Below are positions 39,857 to 47,560 of a DNA stretch of 64,000 bases, piece after piece; position 1 is the first letter of the stretch, and each line of letters starts with the position of its first letter. The DNA comes from Micromonospora acroterricola. GTDB taxonomy: Bacteria; Actinomycetota; Actinomycetes; Mycobacteriales; Micromonosporaceae. The translations under genes were made by a program, and so were the position numbers. Location of the stretch: assembly GCF_003172955.1 (NCBI RefSeq), contig NZ_QGKR01000195.1:39632-103631 (forward strand), given 5' to 3'. The notes beneath the pieces were generated by a model that was given only the letters and a program-made list of their open reading frames with translations, searched no databases and was not told where the DNA came from.

Positions 39857-40588
39857 ATGACGGATCCACTCCAGATCACCGGTACCGTTCGCCTCGACGA
39901 TCTGATCCAGGCGATCAAGAAAGCGCACAGCGATGCGCTCGACCAGCTCACCGACGCGGTGATCGCCGCCGATCACCTGGGGGACATCGCCGACCACCTG
40001 ATCGGTCACTTCGTCGACCAGGCCCGGCGCTCGGGCGCCTCCTGGACCGACATCGGCCGCAGCATGGGGGTCAGCAAGCAGGCCGCCCAGAAGCGCTTCG
40101 TGCCGAAGGCCTCGACCGATGCGGCGGCGCTCGACCCGAACGCGGGCTTCGGCCGGTTCACGCCTCGCGCCCGCAACGTGGTGGTGGCCTCGCAGGAGGA
40201 GGCTCGGGCCACCGGCCACGCCGAAATCGGCCCCGAACACCTGGTGCTGGGCCTGCTCTCCGAGCCCGACGGGCTGGCCGCCAGGGTGATGGCTGGTCGG
40301 GGCGCCTCCCCGGAGGCGGTGCGGGAGGCGGTGGGCGCCGCCCTCCCACCGCCGGCCGACCAGGTGCCGGATCTCATCCCGTACGACGCGCGCGGCAAGA
40401 AGGCGCTGGAGCTGACCTTCCGGGAGGCGCTGCGGCTCGGGCACAACTACATCGGCACCGAGCACATCCTGCTCGCCCTGCTCGAGCAGGAGGACGGCTC
40501 TGGTGTGCTCACAACCCTCGGCCTGGAGAAGGCGGCCGTCGAGGCCGACCTGTCCGCCGCCCTCGCCGCGGCCGTCCAGCAGAAGTGA
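39857..40588 (+). CDS. HTH plus Clp N-terminal repeat protein
   Basis: A 243-residue protein. The N-terminal 75 residues are helical and end in an HTH-like segment, GASWTDIGRSMGVSKQAAQK. Two Clp-N repeats follow (about 95-240): RARNVVVASQEEARATGHAE with IGPEHLVLGLLSEPDG, and ALELTFREALRLGHNYIGTEHILLALL. There is no AAA+ ATPase domain, so it is not ClpA/ClpC but may bind the same adaptors or substrates. The doubled palindrome at its start suggests it regulates itself. Confidence 0.88.
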   Translation: MTDPLQITGTVRLDDLIQAIKKAHSDALDQLTDAVIAADHLGDIADHLIGHFVDQARRSGASWTDIGRSMGVSKQAAQKRFVPKASTDAAALDPNAGFGRFTPRARNVVVASQEEARATGHAEIGPEHLVLGLLSEPDGLAARVMAGRGASPEAVREAVGAALPPPADQVPDLIPYDARGKKALELTFREALRLGHNYIGTEHILLALLEQEDGSGVLTTLGLEKAAVEADLSAALAAAVQQK

Positions 40589-40598
40589 CCTCCCGCGT

Positions 40599-41114
40599 TC
40601 AGGGCGTCGGGAAGCCGTAACGCAGGGCGTGCTCCGGGTCGGCCGGGTCGATCTGGCGCACGCCCGCGTCGGCGAGGCGCTTGTTGACCTCGTCGAGTCG
40701 CTCACGCACCAGTCGAGCCTCCTCCTCGGTGACCCGTCCCCGGTGCGGCTTGCCGGCGTGGTCCAGCGTCCCGTAGTCGATCTTCTCAGCGCTCTTGCGG
40801 GTCTTCGGGGGCCGGACCCGCTCGGCCGTCTTCAGTAGCTGCGCCATCGGCACGTCGGTGGCCATCGCGTCGAACTCGCTGGCGGTCAGCACCACCCGTC
40901 GCGGCTCGCCGCCGCCGTGACGGTCATGGATCTCGACGACCGCCACGTCCAGCGCGGCGTCGTCGATGTTCTCCACCTCGGCCGGGGTGGCGTCCAGTTG
41001 CACGGGCCCGGCGACGAGGTCCGGGTGCTCCAGGACGACGATGCGGACCACCTCGTCGTCGTCCTGCAGGGCGGTGCCGGTGAAGTCGGAGACGTGGATC
41101 GTCTTCTTGCCCAT
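40599..41114 (-). CDS. Conserved hypothetical protein
   Basis: A 171-residue soluble protein. The N-terminal half is a predicted beta-rich region (KKTIHVSDFTGTALQDDDEV, RIVVLEHPDLVAGPVQLDATP). A middle segment has RRVVLTASEFDAMATDVPM. The charged helical C-terminus contains HAGKPHRGRVTEEEARLV and ends HALRYGFPTP. The arrangement recalls small DNA-associated or stress proteins, but I do not recognise a named family. AGGAG lies 9-10 bases upstream of ATG. It converges with the Clp-N gene, 10 bp between stops. Confidence 0.75.
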   Translation of the reverse strand: MGKKTIHVSDFTGTALQDDDEVVRIVVLEHPDLVAGPVQLDATPAEVENIDDAALDVAVVEIHDRHGGGEPRRVVLTASEFDAMATDVPMAQLLKTAERVRPPKTRKSAEKIDYGTLDHAGKPHRGRVTEEEARLVRERLDEVNKRLADAGVRQIDPADPEHALRYGFPTP

Positions 41115-41228
41115 GCGCGGAGCTTCTCCTGTCGTAGGCCGGGGTGCCGGACCAGAAGAAATTACCCGACAGGTGTGCGAACGCCAGCGCTGGACGGCCC
41201 GGGTGTGTCGCGGTCGGCGCCCGCCGGG

Positions 41229-41426
41229 TCAGCGGGTGTTGAGGCCGCGCCGGCTGGAGCGGCCCGCCGGCAGCTTGTTCAGCTCCGCCCAGGGCAGGGC
41301 CTCCGTCGCGCTCGTCGCGCGGGCCCCGTGGTACCGCGCTTGGGCCGGAAAACGTCCGGCGGCCTCCGCTGCCCGCCAGAGTCGCTCGGGGTCCTGCTGG
41401 TAGCGGTCGTTCGGCTGAATCGGCAT
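41229..41426 (-). CDS. Small hypothetical protein (65 aa)
   Basis: ATG at 41426 gives 65 residues: MPIQPNDRYQQDPERLWRAA, then GRFPAQARYHGARAT and a basic C-terminus. Composition is coherent and charged, without Cys or hydrophobic segments. No family is recognised and the ribosome site is weak, so this is tentative. It is the only plausible gene in the 524-bp gap before the DUF4396 gene. Confidence 0.4.
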   Translation of the reverse strand: MPIQPNDRYQQDPERLWRAAEAAGRFPAQARYHGARATSATEALPWAELNKLPAGRSSRRGLNTR

Positions 41427-41609
41427 GCCCAATACCGTCCCAAAGAAAGGTGTCCATGTATGGAAATAGATATGACGGTCGATAGGTACGCCCGGTTCCG
41501 GCTGATGGGCGCGTCGAGCTGACGGTCGACCGGGCCGTACCCCGTGCGCCCCGTCGGTAATCGACCGGATCCGCGACTTGACGAAGAGTGACGATTGTCG
41601 CTCGACTCA
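41427..41609. other. Intergenic region upstream of the CsoR-type box
   Basis: No supported gene. A 20-codon plus-strand ORF at 41461-41523 (starting MEIDMTVDRY) follows a weak AAAGG site. It is less G/C-rich than its surroundings but cannot be claimed as a gene. Confidence 0.3.
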
Positions 41610-41626
41610 ATACCCCCGGGGGGTAT
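41610..41626. promoter_or_regulatory. CsoR-family-type operator before DUF4396 gene
   Basis: ATACCCCCGGGGGGTAT, a near-perfect palindrome of the ATACCC...GGGTAT class bound by CsoR-family metal or persulfide sensors. It lies 13 bp upstream of the chosen ATG and may overlap the promoter. No csoR gene is in the window. Confidence 0.6.
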
Positions 41627-41638
41627 ATGGTCCCGGGC

Positions 41639-42118
41639 ATGGAGAACACGAATCCCACCCGACTGGCCATCGCCGCGACCCTGCACTGCCTCACCGGCTG
41701 CGCCATCGGCGAGGTGCTCGGCATGGTGATCGGCACCGCGCTCGGCTGGTCCGACCTGGCCACCATCGCCCTGGCGGTCGCCCTGGCGTTCGTCTTCGGG
41801 TACGCCTTGACGATCCGCCCGGTGCTGCGCTCGGGCCTGCCGCTGGGCCGGGCGATCCGGGTTGCCCTGGTCGCCGACACGCTCAGCATCGCGGTGATGG
41901 AGTTGGTGGACAACGGCGTCATGCTGGCCGTCCCCGGCGCGATGCGGGCCGGCCTCACCGACCCACTGTTCTGGGGCAGCCTGGCCGGCGCGTTGGCGGT
42001 GGCCTTCGCCGTCACCGTGCCGGTGAACCGTGCGCTGATCGTGCGGGGGAGGGGACACGCGGTGGTGCACCAGCACCACCACGGCGGGCACCACCGCGAC
42101 GCCCCGGCGGCGTCCTGA
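41639..42118 (+). CDS. DUF4396 membrane protein with His-rich tail
   Basis: A 159-residue integral membrane protein with about four hydrophobic segments. The conserved start HCLTGCAIGEVLGMVIG contains a His and a Cys pair typical of DUF4396; MELVDNGVMLAVPGAM lies in a later helix. The C-terminus is rich in His (VVHQHHHGGHHRD), a likely metal-binding tail. ATG 41639 is preferred, with ATG 41627 in frame inside or next to the operator. The CsoR-type box directly upstream suggests induction by copper or another CsoR-family ligand; a metal-transport role is inference. Confidence 0.8.
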   Translation: MENTNPTRLAIAATLHCLTGCAIGEVLGMVIGTALGWSDLATIALAVALAFVFGYALTIRPVLRSGLPLGRAIRVALVADTLSIAVMELVDNGVMLAVPGAMRAGLTDPLFWGSLAGALAVAFAVTVPVNRALIVRGRGHAVVHQHHHGGHHRDAPAAS

Positions 42119-42210
42119 CCCGGCGAGCCCGGCCCTTGGGGGATCGTCCGCCGGGCCGGGCCGCCCGGCGTACGGTGATCCACGAGGGGCCGGGTGACGG
42201 GGAGGTGCGC

Positions 42211-42873
42211 ATGCTCGACCGGCGGCTCCAGCTGCACCTGGCCACCTGGCTCGGCCAGTGGCCGGCCGGGCCGGGGCTGCACGTGATCGCCTCGCACCGG
42301 CGGGCCAAGCCGGCCTGGGACGGCCGGCTGCGCCCGGCGCTGGCCGTGGACACCGGGCAGAGCGGCGTGCTCTCCGTGCCGCCGGACCGGGTCGCGGCGA
42401 TCCGCGCACTGCTCCAGCGGGCGCCGGACCAGCTGCTTCCGCGGCTGCCGGAGGCTGTCGGGCTGCCCGACTGGTGCGTGCACGACGGCCCCTTCCGGTG
42501 GACCCTGGCCCCTGCGCCGCTGCCCGACGTGGGGGAGTGGACCGAGCCGACCGCCCCCGGGCTGCCGGCCTGGCTGCGGCTCTTCGACCGGCCGGTGCTG
42601 GTGGTCCGCGACGCGGACGGCGCCTACCTGGCCGGGGCCGGGATCAAACGACATGACGCGTACGGGCGGGAGCTGGCCGTCGGCACCGTCGCCGCCGCCC
42701 GAGGTCGCGGCCTCGCCCGTCGCCTGGTGGCACAGGCGGCCCGGCGGGTGCTCGACGAGGGCGCGGTGCCCACCTACCTGCACGAGCGGGACAATCACGC
42801 CTCGGCCCGGGTCGCCGAGGCGGCTGGTTTCCCCGACCGGGGCTGGCGTGCGTACGGGGTCTACCCGCGCTGA
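42211..42873 (+). CDS. GNAT family N-acetyltransferase
   Basis: A 220-residue protein; GGGGAGG lies 6 bases before ATG 42211. The GNAT core is in the C-terminal half: AYLAGAGIKRHDAYGRELAV, motif A VGTVAAARGRGLARRLVAQA, then YLHERDNHASARVAEAAGF, typical of FR47-like GNATs. The N-terminal 110 residues are a less conserved domain. The substrate is unknown. Confidence 0.85.
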   Translation: MLDRRLQLHLATWLGQWPAGPGLHVIASHRRAKPAWDGRLRPALAVDTGQSGVLSVPPDRVAAIRALLQRAPDQLLPRLPEAVGLPDWCVHDGPFRWTLAPAPLPDVGEWTEPTAPGLPAWLRLFDRPVLVVRDADGAYLAGAGIKRHDAYGRELAVGTVAAARGRGLARRLVAQAARRVLDEGAVPTYLHERDNHASARVAEAAGFPDRGWRAYGVYPR

Positions 42874-42919
42874 GCAGCCGTCCGTGTGACGGCGGATCCG
42901 GGTGGGTAGGGGTGCCGGC

Positions 42920-44383
42920 ATGGCAGCGACCCAGGCACCCGAACCGGATCCCGTGCCCGATCCCGGCGCCACCTCCGCCACCTCGCCCGGTGACGGCGCC
43001 CCGCCCGGCGCCGATCCGGTGGCGCAGCCGGCCCGGCGCCCGGACCGCACCCGTTTTCTCTACCTTGCCGTGATCCTGGCGGTCCTGGCCGGTATCGCGG
43101 TCGGCTTCCTCTGGCCGGAGTTCGGCAAGTCCCTGGCTCCGCTGGGCACCGGGTTCGTGGCGCTGATCAAGATGATGATCGGCCCGGTCATCTTCTGCAC
43201 CATCGTGCTCGGGGTCGGCTCGGTCCGCCGGGCCGCGCAGGTGGGCAAGGTCGGCGGGCTCGCCCTCGGCTACTTCCTGCTGATGTCGACGGTCGCGCTC
43301 GCCATCGGCCTGGTGGTCGGCAACCTCATCCACCCCGGCTCCGGCCTCCAGCTCAACGACGCCCTGGCCGGCGCCGGGCAGCAGGCCGCCGAGGGCGAGG
43401 CGGAGGGGACGGTCGACTTCCTGCTCGGCATCATCCCGACCACGCTGTTCTCCGCGCTGACCGAGGGGGACGTGCTCCAGGCGCTGCTGGTCGCGCTGCT
43501 GGTCGGTTTCGCCGTGCAGAGCCTGGGCCGGCGGGGCGAGCCGGTGATCGCCGCGATCGGCGTACTCCAGCGGGTGGTGTTCAAGGTCCTCGCCATGATC
43601 ATGTGGCTGGCGCCGATCGGCGCGTTCGGCGCGATCGCGGCCGTGGTCGGCGCCACCGGGGTGGACGCCTTGAAGAGCCTCGCGCAGATCATGCTGGGCT
43701 TCTACGCCACCTGCCTGATCTTCGTGCTACTGGTGCTCGGCGCGCTGCTCTGGCTGGTGGCCCGGATCTCGATCTTCTCCCTGCTGCGGTATCTCGGCCG
43801 GGAGTTCCTGCTGATCGTCTCGACGTCGTCGTCGGAGTCGGCGCTGCCGCGGCTGATCGCGAAGATGGAGCACGTCGGCGTGAGCAGGCCGGTCGTCGGG
43901 ATCACGGTGCCGACCGGTTACTCGTTCAACCTGGACGGCACCGCGATCTACCTGACCATGGCGTCGCTGTTCATCGCCGACGCGTTGGGCAAGCCGTTGT
44001 CGGTCGGCGAGCAGGTGTCGCTGCTGCTCTTCATGATCATCGCGTCGAAGGGAGCCGCCGGGGTCACCGGCGCCGGCCTGGCGACCCTCGCCGGCGGGCT
44101 CCAGTCCCACAAGCCCGAGCTGGTCGACGGGGTCGGGCTGATCGTGGGCATCGACCGGTTCATGTCGGAGGCGCGGGCGCTGACCAACTTCGCCGGCAAC
44201 GCGGTCGCCACCGTGCTGGTCGGCACCTGGACCGGCGGCTTCGACCGGGGCCGGGCCAACCGGGTGCTGCGCGGCGAGGACCCGTTCGACGAGGCCACCA
44301 TGCTCGACGAGGACGCCGCGCACGACGGGACCGTCGTCGACGAGCGGAACGCCGACCCGGCACGGGTGCCCGCGCAACGCTGA
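42920..44383 (+). CDS. Dicarboxylate/amino acid:cation symporter (DAACS/DctA family)
   Basis: A 487-residue transporter with 8 membrane spans plus two hairpins. Signatures: IKMMIGPVIFCTIVLGVGSV, the serine-rich hairpin VSTSSSESALPRLI, GYSFNLDGTAIYLTMASLFI and ASKGAAGVTGAGLATLAGG, then VGIDRFMSEARALTNFAGN. These are the substrate and Na+/H+ sites of the family. The acidic C-terminal tail (DEDAAHDGTVVDERN) is cytoplasmic. It imports C4-dicarboxylates such as succinate or malate. AGGGG lies 7 bases upstream of ATG; a strong terminator follows. Confidence 0.93.
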   Translation: MAATQAPEPDPVPDPGATSATSPGDGAPPGADPVAQPARRPDRTRFLYLAVILAVLAGIAVGFLWPEFGKSLAPLGTGFVALIKMMIGPVIFCTIVLGVGSVRRAAQVGKVGGLALGYFLLMSTVALAIGLVVGNLIHPGSGLQLNDALAGAGQQAAEGEAEGTVDFLLGIIPTTLFSALTEGDVLQALLVALLVGFAVQSLGRRGEPVIAAIGVLQRVVFKVLAMIMWLAPIGAFGAIAAVVGATGVDALKSLAQIMLGFYATCLIFVLLVLGALLWLVARISIFSLLRYLGREFLLIVSTSSSESALPRLIAKMEHVGVSRPVVGITVPTGYSFNLDGTAIYLTMASLFIADALGKPLSVGEQVSLLLFMIIASKGAAGVTGAGLATLAGGLQSHKPELVDGVGLIVGIDRFMSEARALTNFAGNAVATVLVGTWTGGFDRGRANRVLRGEDPFDEATMLDEDAAHDGTVVDERNADPARVPAQR

Positions 44384-44399
44384 GCTTCCGTCGCGGGGC

Positions 44400-44435
44400 G
44401 CGGACCGTGGATCCCGGGCCGGATCCACGGTCCGC
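44400..44435 (+). terminator. Terminator after the dicarboxylate symporter gene
   Basis: A perfect 15-bp stem GCGGACCGTGGATCC/GGATCCACGGTCCGC with loop CGGGCC, 17 bp after the stop codon. No T tract. The 208 bases from here to the next gene hold no supported feature. Confidence 0.8.
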
Positions 44436-44643
44436 AACCTTCCCCCAGGTCCCGGTTTCGGGTGACCGGCCGCGCGACGGGCGGGCCGGTACGTGCCGAT
44501 CACGCTACGTATCGAGCAGGCTCGGTGCAAGGTGCGAGCTGTCGGTTCGGAGTGTCGAGTAACGGACTTGACCTGGATCGCAGTGCTCCGGGTGTCCGGC
44601 GAGGCGTGGTGACGCAGAGTGCGGGCGGACCGGGAACCCGGCG

Positions 44644-46098
44644 TCAGCCGGCCAGTCCGAGCACCTCGGCGGCCGCCCGGCCGTTGGCGTGGCTCGCGCC
44701 GTACGTCGTGACGAAGGCGCGTACGCCGGCCGGGCGCCACTGCGCCGGCCAGCCCATCTCCACCACGGTCACCGGATGCTCCGCGGCCAGGCGGTCGATC
44801 AGCTCCGGGCCGCCGGGCAGCCGGTGCAGGTGCCGCCCGACGAGCACGATCGGCCGGTCACCGGCCAGCCCGCGCAGCGTCGCCGTGTCGGTCTCGGCGG
44901 CGATCACCCGGACCTCCTGCACGCCGTCCAGGTGGGGGCCGAGACCCCACGGCACCCGCCCCTCGGCCATGGTGGACTCGGTGTGCAGCTGCACCACCAG
45001 CGGCTGGTCCATGCCGGTGAGCACCCCGTCCACCCGGACCGCCCGGCGCGCCGCGGCGTACCCCAGGTCGGTGTCGGGGGTGGCCGGCGACCCGCCGGCG
45101 GCCCGGGTCCAGGCGGCGAGGGCGGCGGCGCGGCCGGCCGCCTCCTCGACACGGGCGGTCGCCAGCCGGCCGTCGGTGAGCGCGTCGACGATCTCGGCGG
45201 CGACCCGCTCGACCAGCTCGGCGTCGACCTTCGCGCCGATGCAGAGCAGGTCCGCGCCGGCGGCCAGGGCCCGGACCGCGGCCGGCCCCACACCGCCGGC
45301 CGCCAGGGCGGCGCCCTTCATTTCCAGCGCGTCGGTGATGATGGCGCCGGTGAAGCCGTACTCGGTGCGGAGCAGGTCGACCAGGACGGCCCGGCTGAAG
45401 GTGGCCGGTCCGGTGCCGGTGAGTGCCGGCACCCGGATGTGCGCGGTCATCACCGCGCGCGCCCCGGCGGCGACGACCGCGGCGAACGGCGGCAGGTCCC
45501 GCTGGCGCAGCAGGCCCAGCGGGACGTCCACGGTGGGCAGCTCGTGGTGGGAGTCGGTGACGGTGGCGCCATGGCCGGGGAAGTGCTTGGCGCAGGCGGC
45601 GACACCGGCTGCCTGCAGACCGGTCACGGCGGCGGCCGAGTGGGCGGCCACCCGCACCGGGTCCGCGCCGAACGACCGGGTGCCGATCACGGGGTTGTCG
45701 TCGGCGGAGTTCACGTCCACCGTCGGGGCGAGGTTGACGGTGATGCCGAGCGCGGCCAGTTCGGCGCCGATCGCCTGGTAGACCCGTCGGGTCAGCGCCA
45801 CGTCGCCGATCGCGCCGAGGGCCGCGTTGCCGGGGTACGGGCTGCCGGTGGCGTGGGCCAGCCGGGTCACGTCGCCACCCTCCTCGTCGATGGCGATCAG
45901 CACGTCCGCCCGACCGGCGCGCAGCGCGGCCGTGCTCGCCGCCACCTGGGACGGGTCGTGCACGTTGGTGCCGAACAGGGTGTGCCCGGCCAGTCCGTCG
46001 GCCACCAGGTCGACGGCCCAGTCGGGCGGGACCGGTCCCGGGTACGCGGCGAGCAGCGTGCCCAGCGCGAGCCGGCGCAGTCCTGGATCGAGCCCCAC
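44644..46098 (-). CDS. GH3 beta-N-acetylhexosaminidase, NagZ-like
   Basis: A 484-residue enzyme without signal peptide. IAIDEEGGDVTRLAH, the NagZ hallmark CAKHFPGHGATVTDSHHELP (Asp-His dyad), MTAHIRVPAL and the nucleophile Asp in GAIITDALEMKGAA are all present. It probably removes GlcNAc from muropeptides or chito-oligosaccharides. A C-terminal domain of about 150 residues (VVQLHTESTMAEGRVPWGLG) extends beyond the single-domain NagZ. GTG at 46098 is divergent from a ROK regulator with a palindrome between them, so it is probably regulated by amino sugars. Confidence 0.93.
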   Translation of the reverse strand: MGLDPGLRRLALGTLLAAYPGPVPPDWAVDLVADGLAGHTLFGTNVHDPSQVAASTAALRAGRADVLIAIDEEGGDVTRLAHATGSPYPGNAALGAIGDVALTRRVYQAIGAELAALGITVNLAPTVDVNSADDNPVIGTRSFGADPVRVAAHSAAAVTGLQAAGVAACAKHFPGHGATVTDSHHELPTVDVPLGLLRQRDLPPFAAVVAAGARAVMTAHIRVPALTGTGPATFSRAVLVDLLRTEYGFTGAIITDALEMKGAALAAGGVGPAAVRALAAGADLLCIGAKVDAELVERVAAEIVDALTDGRLATARVEEAAGRAAALAAWTRAAGGSPATPDTDLGYAAARRAVRVDGVLTGMDQPLVVQLHTESTMAEGRVPWGLGPHLDGVQEVRVIAAETDTATLRGLAGDRPIVLVGRHLHRLPGGPELIDRLAAEHPVTVVEMGWPAQWRPAGVRAFVTTYGASHANGRAAAEVLGLAG

Positions 46099-46232
46099 GT
46101 GATCTTCCCCCTTCGGTACCCACGGGTACGGATGTCCTACCGGCGGTGGTCATCGCCCTGCCGGGTCGGCCGAGCGCTCCGCCCCCGGGTGGCCGATACG
46201 CTACGGCTACCCGTTCGCAGGTCGGTTTACAG

Positions 46233-46249
46233 TTAGCAAAGTTTACTAA
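46233..46249. promoter_or_regulatory. Operator-like palindrome for the ROK regulator
   Basis: TTAGCAAAGTTTACTAA is a near-perfect inverted repeat (TTAG-AAA-TTT-CTAA), A/T-rich in a GC-rich region. It lies 17 bp upstream of the ROK start and about 135 bp from the divergent NagZ-like gene, so it is the likely autoregulatory site. Confidence 0.6.
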
Positions 46250-46265
46250 AACACGAGGACGTGGC

Positions 46266-47441
46266 ATGAGTGCGACCCGGCTGCCCGGCACCCCCCGCCT
46301 GTTGCGGGCGCTCAACGACCGTGCCGCGCTGGAACTGCTCCTCGAGCGTGGGCCGCTGACCCGGGCCCGGCTCGGCGAGCTGACCGGGCTGTCCAAGGTC
46401 ACCGCCTCCCAGCTGGTCGAGCGGCTGGAGGAGCGAGGCCTGGTCACCCGCGTCGGCGAGCAGGCCGGCGGGCGGGGGCCCAACGCCCAGCTCTACGCGG
46501 TACGTCCGAGCAGCGCCCACGTGGTCGGTGTCGACGTGGGGCCGGACCGGGTGGTGGCCGCCTGTGCCGACATCACCGGCGCCGTGATCGGCCGGGTGGA
46601 ACAGTCCACCCGGGACACCGACGACCCGGTGGGAGTGGTGCACAACGCCGTCGTGCAGGCCGCGAGCAGCGCCCAGGCGCAGTTGAGCAGCGTACGGCGG
46701 ATCGTGCTCGGCACGCCGGGCCTGGTCGACCCGCACACCGGCGACATCACCTTCGCCTTCAACCTGCCGCGCTGGCACAGCGGCCTGCTGGCGGCGCTGC
46801 GCGACGACCTGCACACCCCGGTCGTCTTCGAGAACGACGTCAACCTGGCCGCGGTGGCCGAGGCGCAGTCCGGGGCCGCGCAGGAGCTGGCCGACTTCGT
46901 GCTGGTCTGGGTGGGCGCCGGTGTCGGTCTGGCGATCATGCTCGGTGGGCGCCTGCACCACGGCAGCAGCGGTGCGGCCGGCGAGATCGGCTACCTGCCG
47001 GTGCCCGGCGCGCCCATCCCGCGTGACGTCTCCCGTCGCGCCAAGCCGGCGTTCCAGCAGTTGATCGGCGGGGACTCGGTGCGCGCGGTGGCCCGCGAGC
47101 ACGGCTACCCGGACGCCGACGCCGCCGAGGCGGTCCGCGCGGCCGTCGCCGACGGCGACGGTGGTGGCCCCCTGCTCGACGAGCTGGCCCGCCGGCTCGC
47201 GCTCGGCGTGGCCAGCACCTGCGTGGTGCTCGACCCGCCGCTGGTGGTGCTCGCCGGCGAGGTCGGCCAGGCCGGTGGTGCCGCGCTCGCCGACCGGGTG
47301 CAGCAGGAGGTCGCGGCGATCACGCTGGTGCGGCCCCGGGTGGTGCCCACCGGGCTGACCGAGGAGCCGATCCTGCGCGGAGCGCTGCGCACCGCGCTGG
47401 ACGCCGTCCGCGACGAGGTGTTCGGCTCCACCGTCGGCTGA
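46266..47441 (+). CDS. ROK family transcriptional regulator
   Basis: A 391-residue repressor. The N-terminal winged HTH reads LNDRAALELLLERGPLTRAR, then LGELTGLSKVTASQLVERLE. The ROK sugar-kinase-like domain follows with VVGVDVGPDRVVAACADI, IVLGTPGLVDPHTGDI, the catalytic-type FENDVNLAAVAEA and WVGAGVGLAIMLGGRLHHG, then GAAGEIGYLPVPG. The zinc-binding C-x-C-x4-C motif of ROK kinases is absent, as in some actinobacterial regulators. GAGGA is 6 bases before ATG. It likely controls the divergent NagZ-like gene in response to GlcNAc-type sugars. Confidence 0.92.
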   Translation: MSATRLPGTPRLLRALNDRAALELLLERGPLTRARLGELTGLSKVTASQLVERLEERGLVTRVGEQAGGRGPNAQLYAVRPSSAHVVGVDVGPDRVVAACADITGAVIGRVEQSTRDTDDPVGVVHNAVVQAASSAQAQLSSVRRIVLGTPGLVDPHTGDITFAFNLPRWHSGLLAALRDDLHTPVVFENDVNLAAVAEAQSGAAQELADFVLVWVGAGVGLAIMLGGRLHHGSSGAAGEIGYLPVPGAPIPRDVSRRAKPAFQQLIGGDSVRAVAREHGYPDADAAEAVRAAVADGDGGGPLLDELARRLALGVASTCVVLDPPLVVLAGEVGQAGGAALADRVQQEVAAITLVRPRVVPTGLTEEPILRGALRTALDAVRDEVFGSTVG

Positions 47442-47524
47442 GCCCGCTGGGGCGGTCATGTGAAGGAATATTTCACCGCCGGCCGGCGTGCTGCAAGCTC
47501 TTGCCGCAACCGCGTGGGCCTGCC

Positions 47525-47551
47525 GGGCCGCCCGGACCAGGCGGGCGGCCC
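47525..47551. terminator. Terminator between convergent ROK and ABC permease genes
   Basis: Perfect 10-bp stem GGGCCGCCCG/CGGGCGGCCC with a 7-nt loop, 9 bp beyond the leftward permease stop. Probably serves both directions. Confidence 0.65.
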
Positions 47552-47560
47552 CGCCGCGAC

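Noticed and set aside
41461..41523. 20-codon ORF, possible leader peptide before the CsoR-type box
   Set aside because: Weak ribosome site, no terminator/antiterminator structure and no run of regulatory codons.
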